Positions 1 through 12,540 are shown, numbered from the stretch's first letter. The stretch: DNA of 64,000 bases from Ophiura sarsii (GCA_035610835.1 CM069447.1:61325048-61389047); one strand, 5' to 3'. Program-made: numbers and translations. Notes: a model not told the origin generated them from the sequence alone.

Positions 1-9
1 CACACATAC

Positions 10-388
10 TTAAAGGCATATTATGTGATCTTCCAGGGAGCGCCCTCTATTCATGATTTTTATTAGAAATTAGATTTTCTTGCAGATTTACATTTCTGAT
101 CATAAATCGTACATACATTCCAAGTTACAAAGCGATACGATTCCTAATTACCTCAAAATCATGGTTTTAGAGTGAATTTTGACTAGAGTAAAATAAGTTG
201 TCGGACATCCGACAGTTTATTTTCACTCTAAAACCATGATTTTGAAGTAATTAAGAATCATATCGCCCTGTAACTTGAAATGTATGTACAATTTATGATC
301 AGAAATGTAAATCTGCAAGAAAATCTGCTTTCAATTTTTTTCGATGTTGAGGGCGTTCCCTGGAAAAGATCACATAATATACCTTTAA
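10..388. mobile_element. Long-palindrome MITE with TTAA ends
   Basis: The two halves are near-complete reverse complements for about 170 bp each, meeting near position 200. Both ends carry TTAA, followed inward by AGGCATATTATGTGATC and its complement, then by a GAGGGCG / CGCCCTC block. TTAA flanks are the usual target duplication of piggyBac- and Kolobok-type transposons, so a non-autonomous member of one of those is the likely origin. It carries no coding sequence. The copy at 1968-3163 is a relative. Confidence 0.8.
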
Positions 389-1194
389 TATTACTGGTAT
401 ACTATAGTCGATTAGCAGACATTGGCCGAGTTTAGCGATTTACCATTTCAGTAAAGAGGTAACAGAAGCAAAAGAGGGGGAGGCACTCGAATTTAATTGT
501 AATATGCAAGGTTAATACCGTGTCTTCGTGTGCATGTACTACTGTGATGTAGTCACCACTATGTACCTAGTGACAGGGAACTTGCGGTTGGATTATCGGC
601 ATAACGATAAAGAAATGTATTGTTATTCAGATAAATTGATAAAGGTATTCAGGTGGTCTCATAGCCAGAAATACTTAAAGTAACGTTTATAATCCGTATC
701 TTGGTTGATATAACTGTTTTTCCATTTAATTAGGACAAATGGTTTTGTACCTAGGTATATATAAAAATGATTATTGAATTATTTTAATTTTAATGTTTCC
801 TTTATTCCACGTGCATAATAAAAACGGAAAATAATAAAAAGTATCCACTAAATTATGAATAGGTATAATGACATACAAAATTTTTATCTTTCGAAACCTG
901 TATACGGTCGATGATGGTCGATTTGTTTTTATTGTGGTAACCGCTTCCAAAGGGATAACACATCTGAAGCGGCTGGATCAAGTTTTTGGTTGTCGTGATT
1001 GTAAAGCTATATGATCAGCCCTATTCATAAAGCCACACTATCATGAATAGCATTTGATTATGGAGCGCAAATAATCATGATAATAACATCTATAAAAGTA
1101 CCGCTGTTTCATCATTGGTCAAAATGGGTTCCTCTAACGCCCAATGGACGAGGTCCAAAATCGATACCGATGCTCCAGAGTTAATGAATCTACT
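389..1194. other. Gene-free stretch, nothing recognised
   Basis: AT-rich sequence with no open frame of note, no RNA gene and no clear repeat terminus found by eye. Confidence 0.5.
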
Positions 1195-1830
1195 ATACAC
1201 CTAGCACATAAAGTCCCTGACCAGGTGCTTTGAGGTTGACTAATTCAAAATATATAATCGGTACCAAAAATATGAGACATAGATTAAATGAGCAAATTTC
1301 TTCTCCGCAGTTTGATACCTCATTCAACAAAATCGAATGGATACTTTTAAAGTTATGGCGATTTCAATGACCGCGCATGCAACAGAAAAGTTGCACTAGG
1401 TATAGGAATCATTGATTTGTGTGAAAAAGTATTGAAATTATATAATTTTTTTTTTGCAAGACCAATATATGAATATTGCCTATACTTGTAGTAATATTTC
1501 TGTGCCAATCGTGATTTAGTTCAAGGTTATCGTTGGTGGCAAGGTTGCCGTTGGTTGCCATGATTATCGAACTCCCAACATTCTAACCATGTTCAGAAAA
1601 CCAATCATGATGTTCTTTCTTTTGTAATTACTATTAGGCTAAAAATAACATTTTCACTTATTGAAAAAATATATTCAAAATATGGGAATTATCACATCAG
1701 TTATACCCCATAACATCAATTTGATTTACAAACCAATACTATTATCCAATCGATTTTATGAATGAGGAATTTTACTTAAAAAGTTACTGATAAAGCACCT
1801 GGCCAGGAGCGTTTTGTATTAGGTGTACAT
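1195..1830. repeat. Degenerate inverted-repeat element
   Basis: The left arm (ATACACCTAG, then CTGACCAGGTGCTTT, then a CATTCAACAAAATCGAATGG block near 1320) is mirrored on the right by ATCGATTTTATGAATGAGG near 1750, AAGCACCTGGCCAGG near 1795 and TTAGGTGTA near 1820. The arms are imperfect and the centre is AT-rich and non-coding. It is probably an old non-autonomous DNA transposon; the exact ends and target duplication are unclear. Confidence 0.45.
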
Positions 1831-2262
1831 GTGCATTGCAGCAGTTTTTAAAAGGTCGGTCAGCGATATTTTATTCATCATATTATTGATATACGTAGCA
1901 TTTATATGGAATATATAAAAGGACAGAGAAGACTACCAAACGCACCTGTTGTCTGGCATACAGTTGTTTAAAGGCATATTATGTGATCTTTTTCAAACTT
2001 GTAGACATATTTTTTTCTTTTTTATAATTAAGTTTGATTATAGTCAAATTAATAATTGAACGAACAACACGCACGCAGCATAGAGTTGATCGCGCCCGAA
2101 ATGAACACGCTAACGGCTGTGCGCACTTCACGCAATGTACGCAATGCGTTGCTTCTAAGTGTTCCATTGTAAATCCGACTATAGCAGGAAAGACATTCCG
2201 GGACTCATACATCGATCTTGACTGTATTTTCTGTAGAATAATCTCATAACCGTACTAAATCA

Positions 2263-2776
2263 ACCTTGTTAAACTGCATTATATATGCAGTTTACAATTC
2301 GTCTTAATCTGCAGATATAGTGCAGTTCAAGAACCCGATGCGATTTATTCCGTTAGCGCCCTCAACGGAATAAATCGAAATAACACCGACAATGACAGTA
2401 TACGTACAAATATAAAATACGTACAGTATACGTATTTTAGATTTGACACCTTGGAAATCATATTGATACATTATTGTATGCCAAAACTCTCAGGGGGTTG
2501 GTGATCGGGGAGGTAAAAACAAGGATGGCTCAATCTAAAACTATAAATTGGATATCCTACAATCTTAAACTATAAATATTGGATATCCTACATTCTTAAA
2601 CAATAAATATAGGATATCCAACATTCTTAAACTACTTTATCAGTATTATTTCGATTTATTCCGTTGAGGGCGCTAACGGAATAAATCGCATCGGGTTCTT
2701 GAACTGCACTATATCTGCAGTTTAAGACGAATTGTAAACTGCATATATAGTGCAGTTTAACAAGGAGACCAGGTTG
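2263..2776. mobile_element. Palindromic element nested inside the 1968-3163 MITE
   Basis: Arms of roughly 130 bp are near-perfect reverse complements: CCTTGTTAAACTGCA at the left, TGCAGTTTAACAAGG at the right, with a shared CGATTTATTCCGTT / GAGGGCGCTAACGG block further in. ACTAAATCA occurs on both sides (2254-2262 and 2777-2785) and is a candidate 9-bp target duplication. The right terminus has about 8 extra bases relative to the left. The centre holds a 31-bp tandem repeat. Confidence 0.7.
2532..2635 (+). repeat. 31-bp tandem repeat containing GGATATCC
   Basis: GGATATCC recurs at 2550, 2581 and 2612, each followed by TACA-TTCTTAAAC-ATAAATAT-type sequence, giving about three units of 31 bp. 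It occupies the loop of the nested palindromic element. Confidence 0.8.
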
Positions 2777-3439
2777 ACTAAATCACGATGGAAGTCGGCT
2801 TCCTATTATTTTTAAAGGAATGTCAACATATTTTTCCGATTTTCATCATAAAAAAGCATTTCGTACAATTGTATTCACTTGTGTACAGTTGCGATCGTAG
2901 CCGGACACACTGTTACACGGTGTCAAACCATGGATTTCTCTATATTTACGAACCAAAAACACTTAGAAAATAAGTTGTCGGTTAACCCTGACAGTAAATA
3001 TTTTAACCCATTCAAACCATGATTTTTAAGTCATTGCTCTGTTACTTACAATATATTTTAGTTTCATGGTTATAAATGTAATTTGATCAAAACAAATGCA
3101 TTTCTAGGAAATAATCACAGATAGAGGGCGTTCCATGGAAAAGATCGCATAATATGCCTTTAAAGAACGTGACTAATGCACATTTTGTGTTCTAGTTTTC
3201 TAGTCAAAGGCAGAGCAATCAATCCATTGTTTTATATCGGTCATAACGGCAACCTCGCTTATCGACTTAGACCACTAGTTGAATTAGTATATCTCATACT
3301 TTGGAGGTATGAGGGCCGTATAACGTAAGACTATACCGATTTGCTTGCATACGTAATGTGGTTGCATTGATGTTATGTCATCGTGAACAAAACTGTTATT
3401 TTTGAAAGGTCGCAATTGCAACGAGAAATAGTGTATACG

Positions 3440-3720
3440 ACTGTATCTGCCTAGCAGGGAGATGCAGTTTATTTGTACCCGGCATATTACAGTAGTATTC
3501 ATGGACTGACTGGGTCAATCTTTTCAATCTGTTAAAGGGTAGTGGTACAATTCACCCATAGGCCCATAGGCAGGATACATTATATCTTCTTTTGATAGCA
3601 GTAAATATACACTGTATGGCAGTAGTGTGTCTTTAGTGTAGCGGCCAGAAGCGGTAAACCAACATTGTCCTTGCATTGAGAGCAACATTTGGCAAGGTTT
3701 CAGATTAAAGTATCAAATTA
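3440..3720 (+). repeat. Dispersed repeat, copy a (AGAAGCGGTAAA family)
   Basis: Ordered landmarks shared with three other copies here: TGCCTAGCAG-GAGATG, CCGGCATAT, GACTG-GTCAATC, GTGG-ACAATTCAC, CCATAGGCA, GTGTCTTTAGTGTAG, CCAGAAGCGGTAAAC, TTTCAGATTAA. There is no open frame across the copies, so it is an interspersed repeat, not a gene family. Class unknown. Confidence 0.6.
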
Positions 3721-5773
3721 CATATTATGGCAAAACAGCTGATGAACACCCGCAACCACATGATGTGCATATTGGCTGTCACTAAATGTACCTTTACCGT
3801 CACATTACTCACAATGAGAACATTTCTATCTTTCATTACAGCCATGCTGTCACTCTGTGATGCAAAATGAAACTGTTTTGTCGACCACCCGTGATTTAAC
3901 GCTACATTCATCACAATGAACAAACACACACAATAGGATGACAAATATGATACATCCAGCGACGGAAGGCTGTCATGTATGTGTTCTTTCAAAAAACAAG
4001 ATTGGTAACGGATGTATTAATCGAATGTCGACTCAATCATAACTAGACGGATATTATCACGCCGGGAAAAACAATCATTGTTATAACATTGGCCTTTTGC
4101 CCCCTCGCTTTTACAGTGCAAGTGTTCAAGAATAATAATCATACACTTTCTCAACAATTTCTGTTCATTAATTGGAGTGAAAGTTTTGAATTTTACCATA
4201 ATTATTTACCCGAGAATTTAAACAAAACCGTTTTGTCTTTAAATATTGTTTTTTGAATGAAACAGCTGTATCCAACGTGTACCCTATCTTTGATTAAACT
4301 TAGCATTTTGTTTTATTACATTTTACGGTGACGTATTTATGAATCAAAGAAGGTCAACTTGTATACCACACTGGTCCATCAGTAATCTGAGCACGTTTGT
4401 CACGCATTAGTACCAAAGTTACAGAACAACCAAAGGCGGTAATCATGGTAATACCAAACTATTCAATCTGGCGGAAAATATAAGAAAATCATATAGAGGC
4501 CGTTACAACCAATCTTTGGTGAAGGGATGAAGTAAAAAGTAAATTATGTCAGTCAGTGGAAGCAAGAAATGATGATCTTCTTAATTGTCTTTCTTTTTCT
4601 TATTCGAAACATTTTCACAATTTTTTATTTTTGTTTGAACAATTTTAATTAAAAAGAAAAAGAGTTTGCATTTCCCCGTTGGTCAAACATCTTTGAAATT
4701 CACCAAAATGTTCACGAAAATGTTGAAAAAAGAAAAAGCGACGGGCAGATCATTAAACCAATCGGCAATATTTCAGGCCAAATACTGTGAATATAACGGA
4801 TAATAAAGATCAATGGCCAGGTTTTTTCATTCACAAATTTAAAAAATAAATACTGGGAATATATAGGCGCTAACCCTTTGCCCTATCTTATGTTAAGGGG
4901 GTAAAAAGACGTTTCAAATCATATGGGCACTAATGTACATCTATTCACGCGAATGTCTGAATCATTTTTCCTATATTATATGAGTTTCAGTAATTTTGAG
5001 ACCAACCTCATTGCAATTTGGCAGTTTCGTTCGATAGATGATTAGTGTTGATCTCTAGGAAAATGATAACCAACAAAATAAGCATAATCTACCTAGACAG
5101 TACATCCTATTACGGTGTGTCGCGCCGATTAAAAAAATGCGCACGGCTATGAACCATCACTACGCAGTTCATTTCGAATTGGTTTCTTGCCAAAATCACA
5201 CGGCTGCATATTTTGAACTATGAAATAATATGAAAATGAGTACTGAAGTTACGACACAATACGGCGTGCACTTGGTAAAAACACATCGTTTAACGGCAAA
5301 TTCGGCCTCGTGCGGTTACTGAAGGGAGCGGAAAAACCTGAAATCATTAAGCAGGAAATAAATTCACTGTTCCCAGATGTAATCATCTTAAAACAATTGA
5401 CAACCAAAACACTTATACATTATACATTATAATACATTAAGCACATTAATGTTTTACACATTATTATACATTAAGCACACACCCCTCAAAGTACACATCC
5501 CTATTACATGTATTATGCTCGTATCAGCTGACAGCTTGCGTGTCGGCTGAATTACCAAAGTCACACAGTAACCCAGTCCGGTTGCTACGAGCTCTACTTG
5601 AGTGCCCACCTTTACATGGAAACGGCACTCCGTACTTACGATATGAATGGTTTACCGAATGGTACTAGTGATTTAGCTACACGAAATGTTCAGGTCTCGG
5701 TAGTTTAACTCCACCCCTATTATTTTCCCCTGTATCGATGCAATACTTAATTATTGGTTTTATTTAAACAATA
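3721..5773. other. Gene-free stretch with minor AT repeats
   Basis: No gene or transposon end recognised. A short run near 5400-5480 repeats ATACATTAAGCACA-type words. The small open frames at 3705-4199 have no coding character. Confidence 0.5.
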
Positions 5774-6284
5774 CAGGGTGAGTCAAAAAGAAGTTTACCC
5801 GGATTGGTGATATTTTGCAAGCTGTCCACGGAATACTTGACCAAACAAATGTAAAGTATGCATTTTAGCTGCGTACTTCCCTAATGACCGAGATTGGTGT
5901 TTTTCAAAACAAATAAATGACACTTAAAAGTTCAGTAAAGCATTTATTTACCAAACATACTCTGCTGCTTATTAGAGAAAATCAATGAAGCAAATTGATC
6001 ATTCCTAAGAGAAGTTATCAAGTCGAAGGAAGGGCAGGGCATTAATTGTAGGTAAGTACACAGTTAAAATGCTTACTTTATATTTGTTTTGTCAAGTATT
6101 CCGTGGACAGCTTGCAAAATGAGTACCTTTATTAAAATAGCAAATATCAATTTGTGTCATTTTCCCCCCCTAATAAGCAGGAGCGAATGCTTGTTAAATA
6201 TATGCTTCACTGAACTCTCGAGTGTCATTTGTTTGTTTTTTAAAACATCACCAATCCGGGTAAACTTCTTTTTGAATCACCCTG
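5774..6284. mobile_element. TA-flanked mariner-like MITE, 511 bp
   Basis: Terminal inverted repeats begin CAGGGTGAGTCAAAAAGAAG and continue through TTTACCCGGATTGGTGAT; the right end is the complement. TA dinucleotides flank both ends (5772-5773, 6285-6286). The inner arms pair again over GCAAGCTGTCCACGG and CCGTGGACAGCTTGC. Termini and TA flanks fit the Tc1/mariner superfamily. No transposase frame survives. Confidence 0.8.
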
Positions 6285-6985
6285 TACAATCGGCATTGGA
6301 GCATATTCCGAGCAAATTAGTGGTGTAGAATTTTGTCATGATATAATATAATCATTTTATAAATGCATCGAATAAATAAGTTAAATATTACCTGGACGAA
6401 TAATTAGACTTATTATCAGACACAAAATCCGAAATCGATTATGTTTAGTAAAATCAAGCTCATTCGCAAATTACGTTCTTTTGTCGAGATTGGCCCAGTT
6501 TAAGTTAATTCCTTTTCATCTCCAATTATAAGAAAGTCACTCAATAAAGAAGACTTCCACCATTTACACAAAGGCAAGGAACACAGTGCAACAACTTTGA
6601 CCATTTACACACGTTTTGGACGCGGATTGCTTTTTATTTTGGCTAGTCGGGTGGGTTCTTTATAAAATGATCATCCATAACCGAAATGGATTTCGTTTAA
6701 GCGACGACAGTAACTTTTAGAGGTGCTTACGGACTAAATCTGGTATTTCTATTCAACAATCGAAACCCGGAATACAGACTATACTCCGGAGGTACTCGTA
6801 AAGCACCCATTTCCACAACCTAGGGTATCATATTAAGCTTCTTCAGCGTTGACTATGAAAACAGCAACTTTTAGTTTTTATAGAAGAAATGATGGGTTTT
6901 CCGTAAAGTGACACCGTGACACTGCGACATACTTCTGAATTTGGCAGCCCTATAAACATACCCAGAAATACACAGGCAACCAATA
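6285..6985. other. Gene-free stretch, nothing recognised
   Basis: No coding, RNA or repeat feature supported. Confidence 0.45.
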
Positions 6986-7234
6986 TTAACACTTTCCACG
7001 CGGCAGGCGTCTGCAGATGACATTCCAAAAGATTCACAAAATGTTTAAAGAATGATTGTGTTTTATTAACATATTATTTGGAACCACCATGACAAATGAA
7101 TTGACATAAGTACAAACATACCTAGTATTAGTTCAGTAATCCTTTTGATAGACCTTGGAAGTTGGGAAAAAAAGTTTATGGAAAATCTGTTTTGTATATT
7201 ATGGTAAAACCAATAGCCGCGTGGAAAGTGTTAA
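6986..7234 (+). mobile_element. TTAA MITE family, copy 1
   Basis: Starts TTAACACTTTCCACGCGGC and ends GCCGCGTGGAAAGTGTTAA, a 19-bp perfect inverted terminus. TTAA flanks suggest a piggyBac-like non-autonomous element. The interior (GCGTCTGCAGATGAC, later AAATCTGTTTTGTAT) is shared with five other copies in the window; this copy is taken as plus orientation. A 64-aa open frame on the opposite strand here is a by-product. Confidence 0.85.
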
Positions 7235-7641
7235 CTATTGTTTTTATGAACATCGAAGTGGATTAGATTTCATGTCAAGAATCTTGCAGTATGTACCTCT
7301 GGGGAATTAACTGAATGAGTCAACTACACATTGAGGACACTTACGTATATTTTTCTAAGGAGTCGAAAAGTCACTTTCATTCTTATACCAATAAATGTTA
7401 AAGCCGAATACAAACAACCAGTATACATTAAATGTCTTCTAATAGGGCAATACATGACAATCTTTATCAATGACAGCGAGGTACATTATATCGCGAGTAA
7501 AAATCACGTAAGGTAAGGAGGAAAGAAGATGTCTTGTACCTGCTTCACAAACTTTTAGTAATTACAGGACAAATCGTGCTAAAAAGGTACTAAAGTAGGA
7601 TTTGAAACTGCTTGATACTTTAGGTTGACATGATTAGTGTG

Positions 7642-7875
7642 TGGTCTTTCCCTAGAGAGGCCCATATCAAAGCGCGTAGCGAGAAACTCTACCGATCTGA
7701 TGATGTCACTCGCTAGAGTCTCGAAAGCTAAGCGCTCCTTCCAACAGGAGTAATTCTGTTATATATACCCTTCACAGGGGTATTCACAGTGCGTGATTTT
7801 TAAGAACGGCGCATACTAACCGATGTTGGTGTGCAGGGTATAACAGAATTATGCCGAACTCTATTGGAAAGACCA
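7642..7875. repeat. Inverted-repeat element with TGGTCTTTCC ends
   Basis: TGGTCTTTCC-CTAGAGAG at the left pairs with CTCTATTGGAAAGACCA at the right. An inner pair, GTAATTCTGTTATATA and TATAACAGAATTATG, lies at about 7750 and 7840. It looks like a short non-autonomous DNA transposon. No clear target duplication seen. Confidence 0.55.
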
Positions 7876-8226
7876 GATTCTAATCAGGTGCTAAAATTAA
7901 TATTCACATAACCAAAAATAGGCCGTTAAGAAAAGCAACATTCCACTCGGTCAAAGCCATATAATACTTCCAGCAGAAGTTCTTAGATAAAAAACCCCCC
8001 TTGCATTTGTAATATCATGTAAATTAAGAACAATAAAAAAGACTAAAGAAACACTGGTCAGATGACCACATGATGAAGCATGCTAGTGTTCCTCAATAAA
8101 CCTTCTTTGGGCAATGTGATACAAGCGTTATTATTAATTATTTGACAGTACGAGAGAACAATCTTTGTTGTGACTATTTTGGATATGAACTACCTACAAT
8201 ATGATTTAAGTAGCATATAACCAAAT

Positions 8227-8420
8227 GTGTTAATAATAATAATAATGATGATAATAATGGAAACTTATAAAGCGCAAGTATCCGTCAAACAAAGCCGCCC
8301 ACTGCGCTACAGACAACAGAGAAACAAACATGAAAAAAGCAATACAAATGCAGAAACATAATAATGATACAGATAGATTTCAAATCACTGCTTAAGCGAA
8401 AAGGAAACGATTATGTAAAT
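8227..8420 (-). mobile_element. LINE-type 3' end, minus strand
   Basis: Read on the minus strand, a GCGCTTTATAAG-TTTCCATTATTATC stretch runs into an (ATT)n tract at 8230-8260. GCGC-TATA followed by (ATT)n is a common 3' end of L2/CR1-type LINEs and of SINEs that use them. The extent upstream of the tail is a guess. Confidence 0.5.
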
Positions 8421-9928
8421 TAACTCATACTAACATAAAGAAGTATGTATAAACATTGATCAAAATATCTTTCAATCAATTTTGTAACATTGTTAATGTC
8501 AGTAACACTGATGTGATGTGAAGCGGTTATTCTTCTTATTACTAATCTATTACTGAAACCTACCAAAGGATCTGTTCTTTTAAAATTGAGTCCCGCGGTG
8601 TTTCTGGTAGTTAATCACAAGTCTGGTGAAATTGAGAGATTACCGAGAAAACGTGAAATTTGGAGGGAAAAAAAGAATTATTTTAATAGATAAGGTACGT
8701 AGACACCCTGAAGTGTAATGATTTATGGGAAAACGGTTAAATGATGGCGCTAGATTGAAATTTGGTTGAAGCAATTTATGTGGGGAGTGATGCGAATAAT
8801 GTCTATGTGATCTACAAATTGTGAAATGTTACATGATAGACGACGAATTAGGGTAAACGGTTTCAGATGGTAGTTAGTATATGCCTAAGTATTACTTAGG
8901 TGCAAAAAACCTGATTTTCAGGGACATTGAGGGCGCATTCCCATACGTATCTCAATGCCCCTTTAGCTAAGCTGATAAATTCAATCAAGAAGAAAGTGCC
9001 AAAAACAAATGGTTTGCTATTTCATCGGTCGATCATATCAAATCGAAGACACCGTACGGAGTATATAAAATGGACATAGATGTATACAGCGATTACTAAA
9101 CATATTGTTTTAAACAAATTATAATGGGCTACGATCCGACTTGTGAACGGAAAATATAAAACTGTCGCCGAAACGAGTTTGACTGAAGTTCAAAATAATA
9201 CCATTTTGTTCTGAATAAAAATTTGCGTTTAAACCAAAAATGTCTAAGCATCGAACAAATAATAAGCCAATTTAACCTAAATACCAGGTGTGGCTATTGT
9301 ACAAAGATCTACATTTGTGTTATAAATAAACCCACTCAAAATATTGTTTTAACTTGATAAACAATCCTCTTTCGCCACCCATAAACAGCGTCAATCATGT
9401 CAATGGTCCTTGAATAGCAAGTCTATCGTCTGATTCAGGTAAATCGATCAACTATGTTTTCATAATTTCTTTCATCTTCGAGGGCGAATCAGTAAGTTCC
9501 GTCACCAAAGGTTGCCCCATCTACACTCAAGACAATACTGTCTTTATCGCTTTATTTTATTCTTTACACCATATTCGTAGCTCCCTCGTCTGTAAATTTA
9601 GTAGCGAAATATAGCATGTATATAATTTGCCAAGCCTATTTCTGCAGCTACTTATACTTGTGAAATGGAGCCTACAAAGAACGTATCGAATCATGCTATA
9701 TCACGACAAGTCTTTGCAAAGCTTGCCTTACCCAGACTTACCTTGATGAAAATGGTATCCATTTGATGGAACAACCACCCTAATCATCAGACTCCCTTCG
9801 ACTTCTGGCTCTTTCCCAACATTCAAATCCAAATCAAATCAGAGATTTCATTGATCCGCCCTCATATAATTGTTGATTTTCACTAAGTTTATCTTCCTTG
9901 GTAATAGTATATAAAATTATATATCTAT
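8421..9928. other. Gene-free stretch
   Basis: No gene seen. A small perfect hairpin, CCTAAGTATTACTTAGG, sits at about 8884-8900. The rest is AT-rich and unrecognised. Confidence 0.45.
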
Positions 9929-10741
9929 ATATTGCTATATGCAGAGATGGAAATGCTCATTCTTCGACCCCAGGTTACCTAACATCAGATTACCTAACCT
10001 CAGGTTGTATTCACTTTTGGACTTTTTGGAAGCCAAGGATATTGGAAAAATGTAAATAAATAAGAATACTGCAATAAATTATCCTGAGACTGAGAAAATA
10101 TTCAATACAACAACCCCAGGTTCAAAATAAATCCAAGTAAACAACCTCAGGTTGTCAAGATATTCAATGTGAAAACCTCAGGTTGATTTTGATTGAAACG
10201 TGGTAAATTATAGCCCTAAATAAATCAGTAGTTACCCAAGGTAATAATACAAAAATAAAACACGTCTATATTCAAAAATGTGTATTCAATGTAATCAGAG
10301 TAAACGTCTGTCTAAAAAGGCCAATAATACGGGAAAAGAATGATACTAAATTAGAATACTGCAATAAGTAAACCAGAGGTTGAGAACATTTTCAATAAAA
10401 CAACCTTTGGTTGAAAATAAATCCAATCAGACAACCTCAGGTCGTATAATGATTGAACGTGTGTACGCCATGGAGGCCTTCACACTTTGTGAAAAAATGC
10501 CAAGTCCGAAAATGAATTCGACCTGAGGTTAGGTAACCTGAGGTTAGGTTAGGTAACCTAAGGTTAGGTAACCTAAGGTTAGGTAACCTGAGGTTAGGCA
10601 ACCTGAGGTTAGGTAACCTGAGGTTAGGTAACCTGAGGTTAGGTAACCTGAGGTTAGGTAACCTGTGGTTAGGTAACCTGAGGTAAGGTAACCTGAGGTT
10701 GAAAGGTGTATGAGCATTTCCATCTCTGCATATAGCAATAT
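9929..10741. mobile_element. 813-bp inverted-repeat element carrying a satellite
   Basis: Perfect 32-bp terminal inverted repeats: ATATTGCTATATGCAGAG at the left, continuing through ATGGAAATGCTCAT, with the exact complement at 10710-10741. Between them lie an array of AACCTGAGGTTAGGT units, a shorter run of the same motif in the opposite orientation near 9971-10007, and scattered AACC-NNN-GGTT palindromes near 10110, 10143, 10173, 10380, 10408 and 10432. No transposase is present. The arrangement fits a non-autonomous DNA element with an expanded internal minisatellite. Confidence 0.75.
10521..10700 (+). repeat. 15-bp minisatellite, AACCTGAGGTTAGGT
   Basis: About twelve head-to-tail units with single-base variants (CTAAGG, CTGTGG, GGCAAC). 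Because 15 is a multiple of three, two minus-strand frames stay open as five-residue peptide repeats (LRLPN and SGYLT). These are consequences of the repeat and not evidence of a gene. Confidence 0.9.
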
Positions 10742-12101
10742 CTTCAAAATGTGGGAGAAAATGGCGGGCAAGAATAAATCTGGGAGACAAGAGAAACAAA
10801 TCGGAGGCAAGATGCGCGCGAAACAGTCAAAACTTGCTTGAAATTAACTAACATTTCTCTGAAATTAGACATTTCAGAACAAATTCAAGCTTAAAGTTTA
10901 AGCTGTATTTTTGACCTTTAAATTCCCATGTTTGAGATCATGTCCATATGCTGATGTCATATTATATTTCAATGACATGTATTTTTAGAACGTTTTGCAT
11001 CATCTAATCTTTTGATATTTTTATCCGGACATTTAAAAAACCCAGTTACGCTAACAGTCTTGTATTTATTAGACGGTATCGTATTTTCAAAATAAAAACA
11101 GGTCAATCGAGGTTAAAATTGACCCACCTAGGTTATCAAAATACGTATTAGTACAACCAAAGCTAAAGCTTAAAGGCGGTATAAAAAGCAACCAATATGG
11201 ATGAAAAATAGATCTAACATATTGATCATTCATCGGGCCTTAAGATCCACAATTTTTTTTCAATGAAGCGACTTTATAAATCAACTTAAAAAGCCATAAT
11301 ATTTCGTAGTCCTAAATTGCTAAAACAAGTGATGCTCAAGCAGTATATTCAATTTGGCTATGGGCGGATGGATTGGTCTATCAACTCAACCCGATGATCA
11401 ATAGTTTGTTATATCACATACAGAAGTTATAGCGATATCGCATTGAGTCGAATTTCCTCTATTGTTTCTGAGACCTGCGTGATGATAATGGCATAGGTTA
11501 AATTATAACGCTATACAGCGGATACTTGTCATCACCATTGTGACAACGTCCGTTTATTCCGGAATTTTGAATGCGTTCATTAATCATAGAAAAGAAACCG
11601 TTGATGGTAAAACTTTATGTTCAAATTGTAAGTTTAAATTGCTAACATTATTACATATCAACAGGATTTAGGTTGGGGTCACAATGAATCCATCCAATTA
11701 CTCCTATCCGACTTAATAAGGCCGTGATATTGTCTCGCCACAGGTAGTATTTCTGGATGTCAATCATAAGATAAAAGCAATTTAATATATATAGTTAGTG
11801 GAATATTGGCTCCCTTTACGACAGCACAGACCTAGATATGATAACCATTGCTCTAGCTGCGTGCGTGGATAAAGATTACGAGTTACAATTGATGACTTTC
11901 ATGCAAAGGAAACGAAGCAATGGCCACAACAATGTTAAAAACTTGGCTTCCGTAATACATACATACATACACCCCTACATACAATTTCTTATAAGGCGCA
12001 ATATCCAAATGCATGATCAAGGCGCACAACACACACAATTATAGCAATGATTGAGAATATCAATATAACAAAATACCAATACAATCAATACAAATATAAT
12101 T
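10742..12101. other. Gene-free stretch
   Basis: No gene or clear mobile element. A short ACAT microsatellite lies near 11956-11975. Confidence 0.45.
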
Positions 12102-12260
12102 TTAAGAGTTTCTTAAAGATTGCAGTAGAACCGGTAGAGTCCTGTCCATTGTAGATCTAGTCACCGGGCCTATTGAAGGGATTGGATTGTGAGAAAGTAA
12201 GTTGCAAAGATATTTAGGACCACAGTCATTCAAACATTTGTACACGTAAAGACAAATTTT
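12102..12260 (-). pseudogene. LINE reverse transcriptase C-terminal fragment
   Basis: The minus strand reads 52 codons to a stop at 12102-12104 that contain KICLYVYKCLNDCGPKYL followed by CNLLS-NPIPSIGPVTRS. The pattern F-K-L-C-L-x-x-Y-K-x-L-N-x-x-x-P-x-Y-L is characteristic of the region after the reverse-transcriptase core in CR1/L2/Jockey-type non-LTR retrotransposons. Only this tail is visible; no endonuclease or catalytic YxDD segment is recognisable upstream (higher coordinates), so it is a 5'-truncated dead copy. Clade not determined. Confidence 0.65.
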
Positions 12261-12477
12261 AAACGTAATGTTTCAATCGAGTGAATGAATTTTTTTGTGT
12301 GTCTGTTATCGGACTAGAACAAATTTATTGCTCAACCGATATATCAATCCAAATAAATACAATGAGAAATTGGAGTTATTCGTTAGAGCACTAAAGTTCA
12401 AACACAAATCTGAGATTCTCAGACTATTAATTACTTATGTTACATGTTTACAAAAGCACCATGAGCGTTATTTTTGA

Positions 12478-12502
12478 CGGATACCGGCGCTATAGAAATT
12501 AC

Positions 12503-12540
<38 letters not shown>
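12478..12540 (+). repeat. LINE/SINE-type 3' tail with (ATT)n
   Basis: CCGGCGCTATAGAAATTACC followed by about nine ATT units. This is the plus-strand version of the tail at 8.2 kb. The element body upstream is not recognisable. Confidence 0.65.

Larger units (their letters stand above)
1968..3163. mobile_element. TTAA MITE, relative of 10-388, split by an insertion
   Basis: It begins TTAAAGGCATATTATGTGATC and ends with the complement, preceded by the same GAGGGCGTTCC block as the element at 10-388. Near 2990-3060 the right arm shares the AACCATGATTTT-AAGT block with that element. It is about 1.2 kb rather than 0.38 kb, largely because a second palindromic element (2263-2776) lies inside it. 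The small open frames across it are fortuitous. Confidence 0.7.

Noticed and set aside
10437..10810. Overlapping 120- and 88-codon minus-strand frames with LRLPN / SGYLT peptide repeats
   Set aside because: Both are translations of the 15-bp minisatellite, whose length keeps any stop-free frame open.
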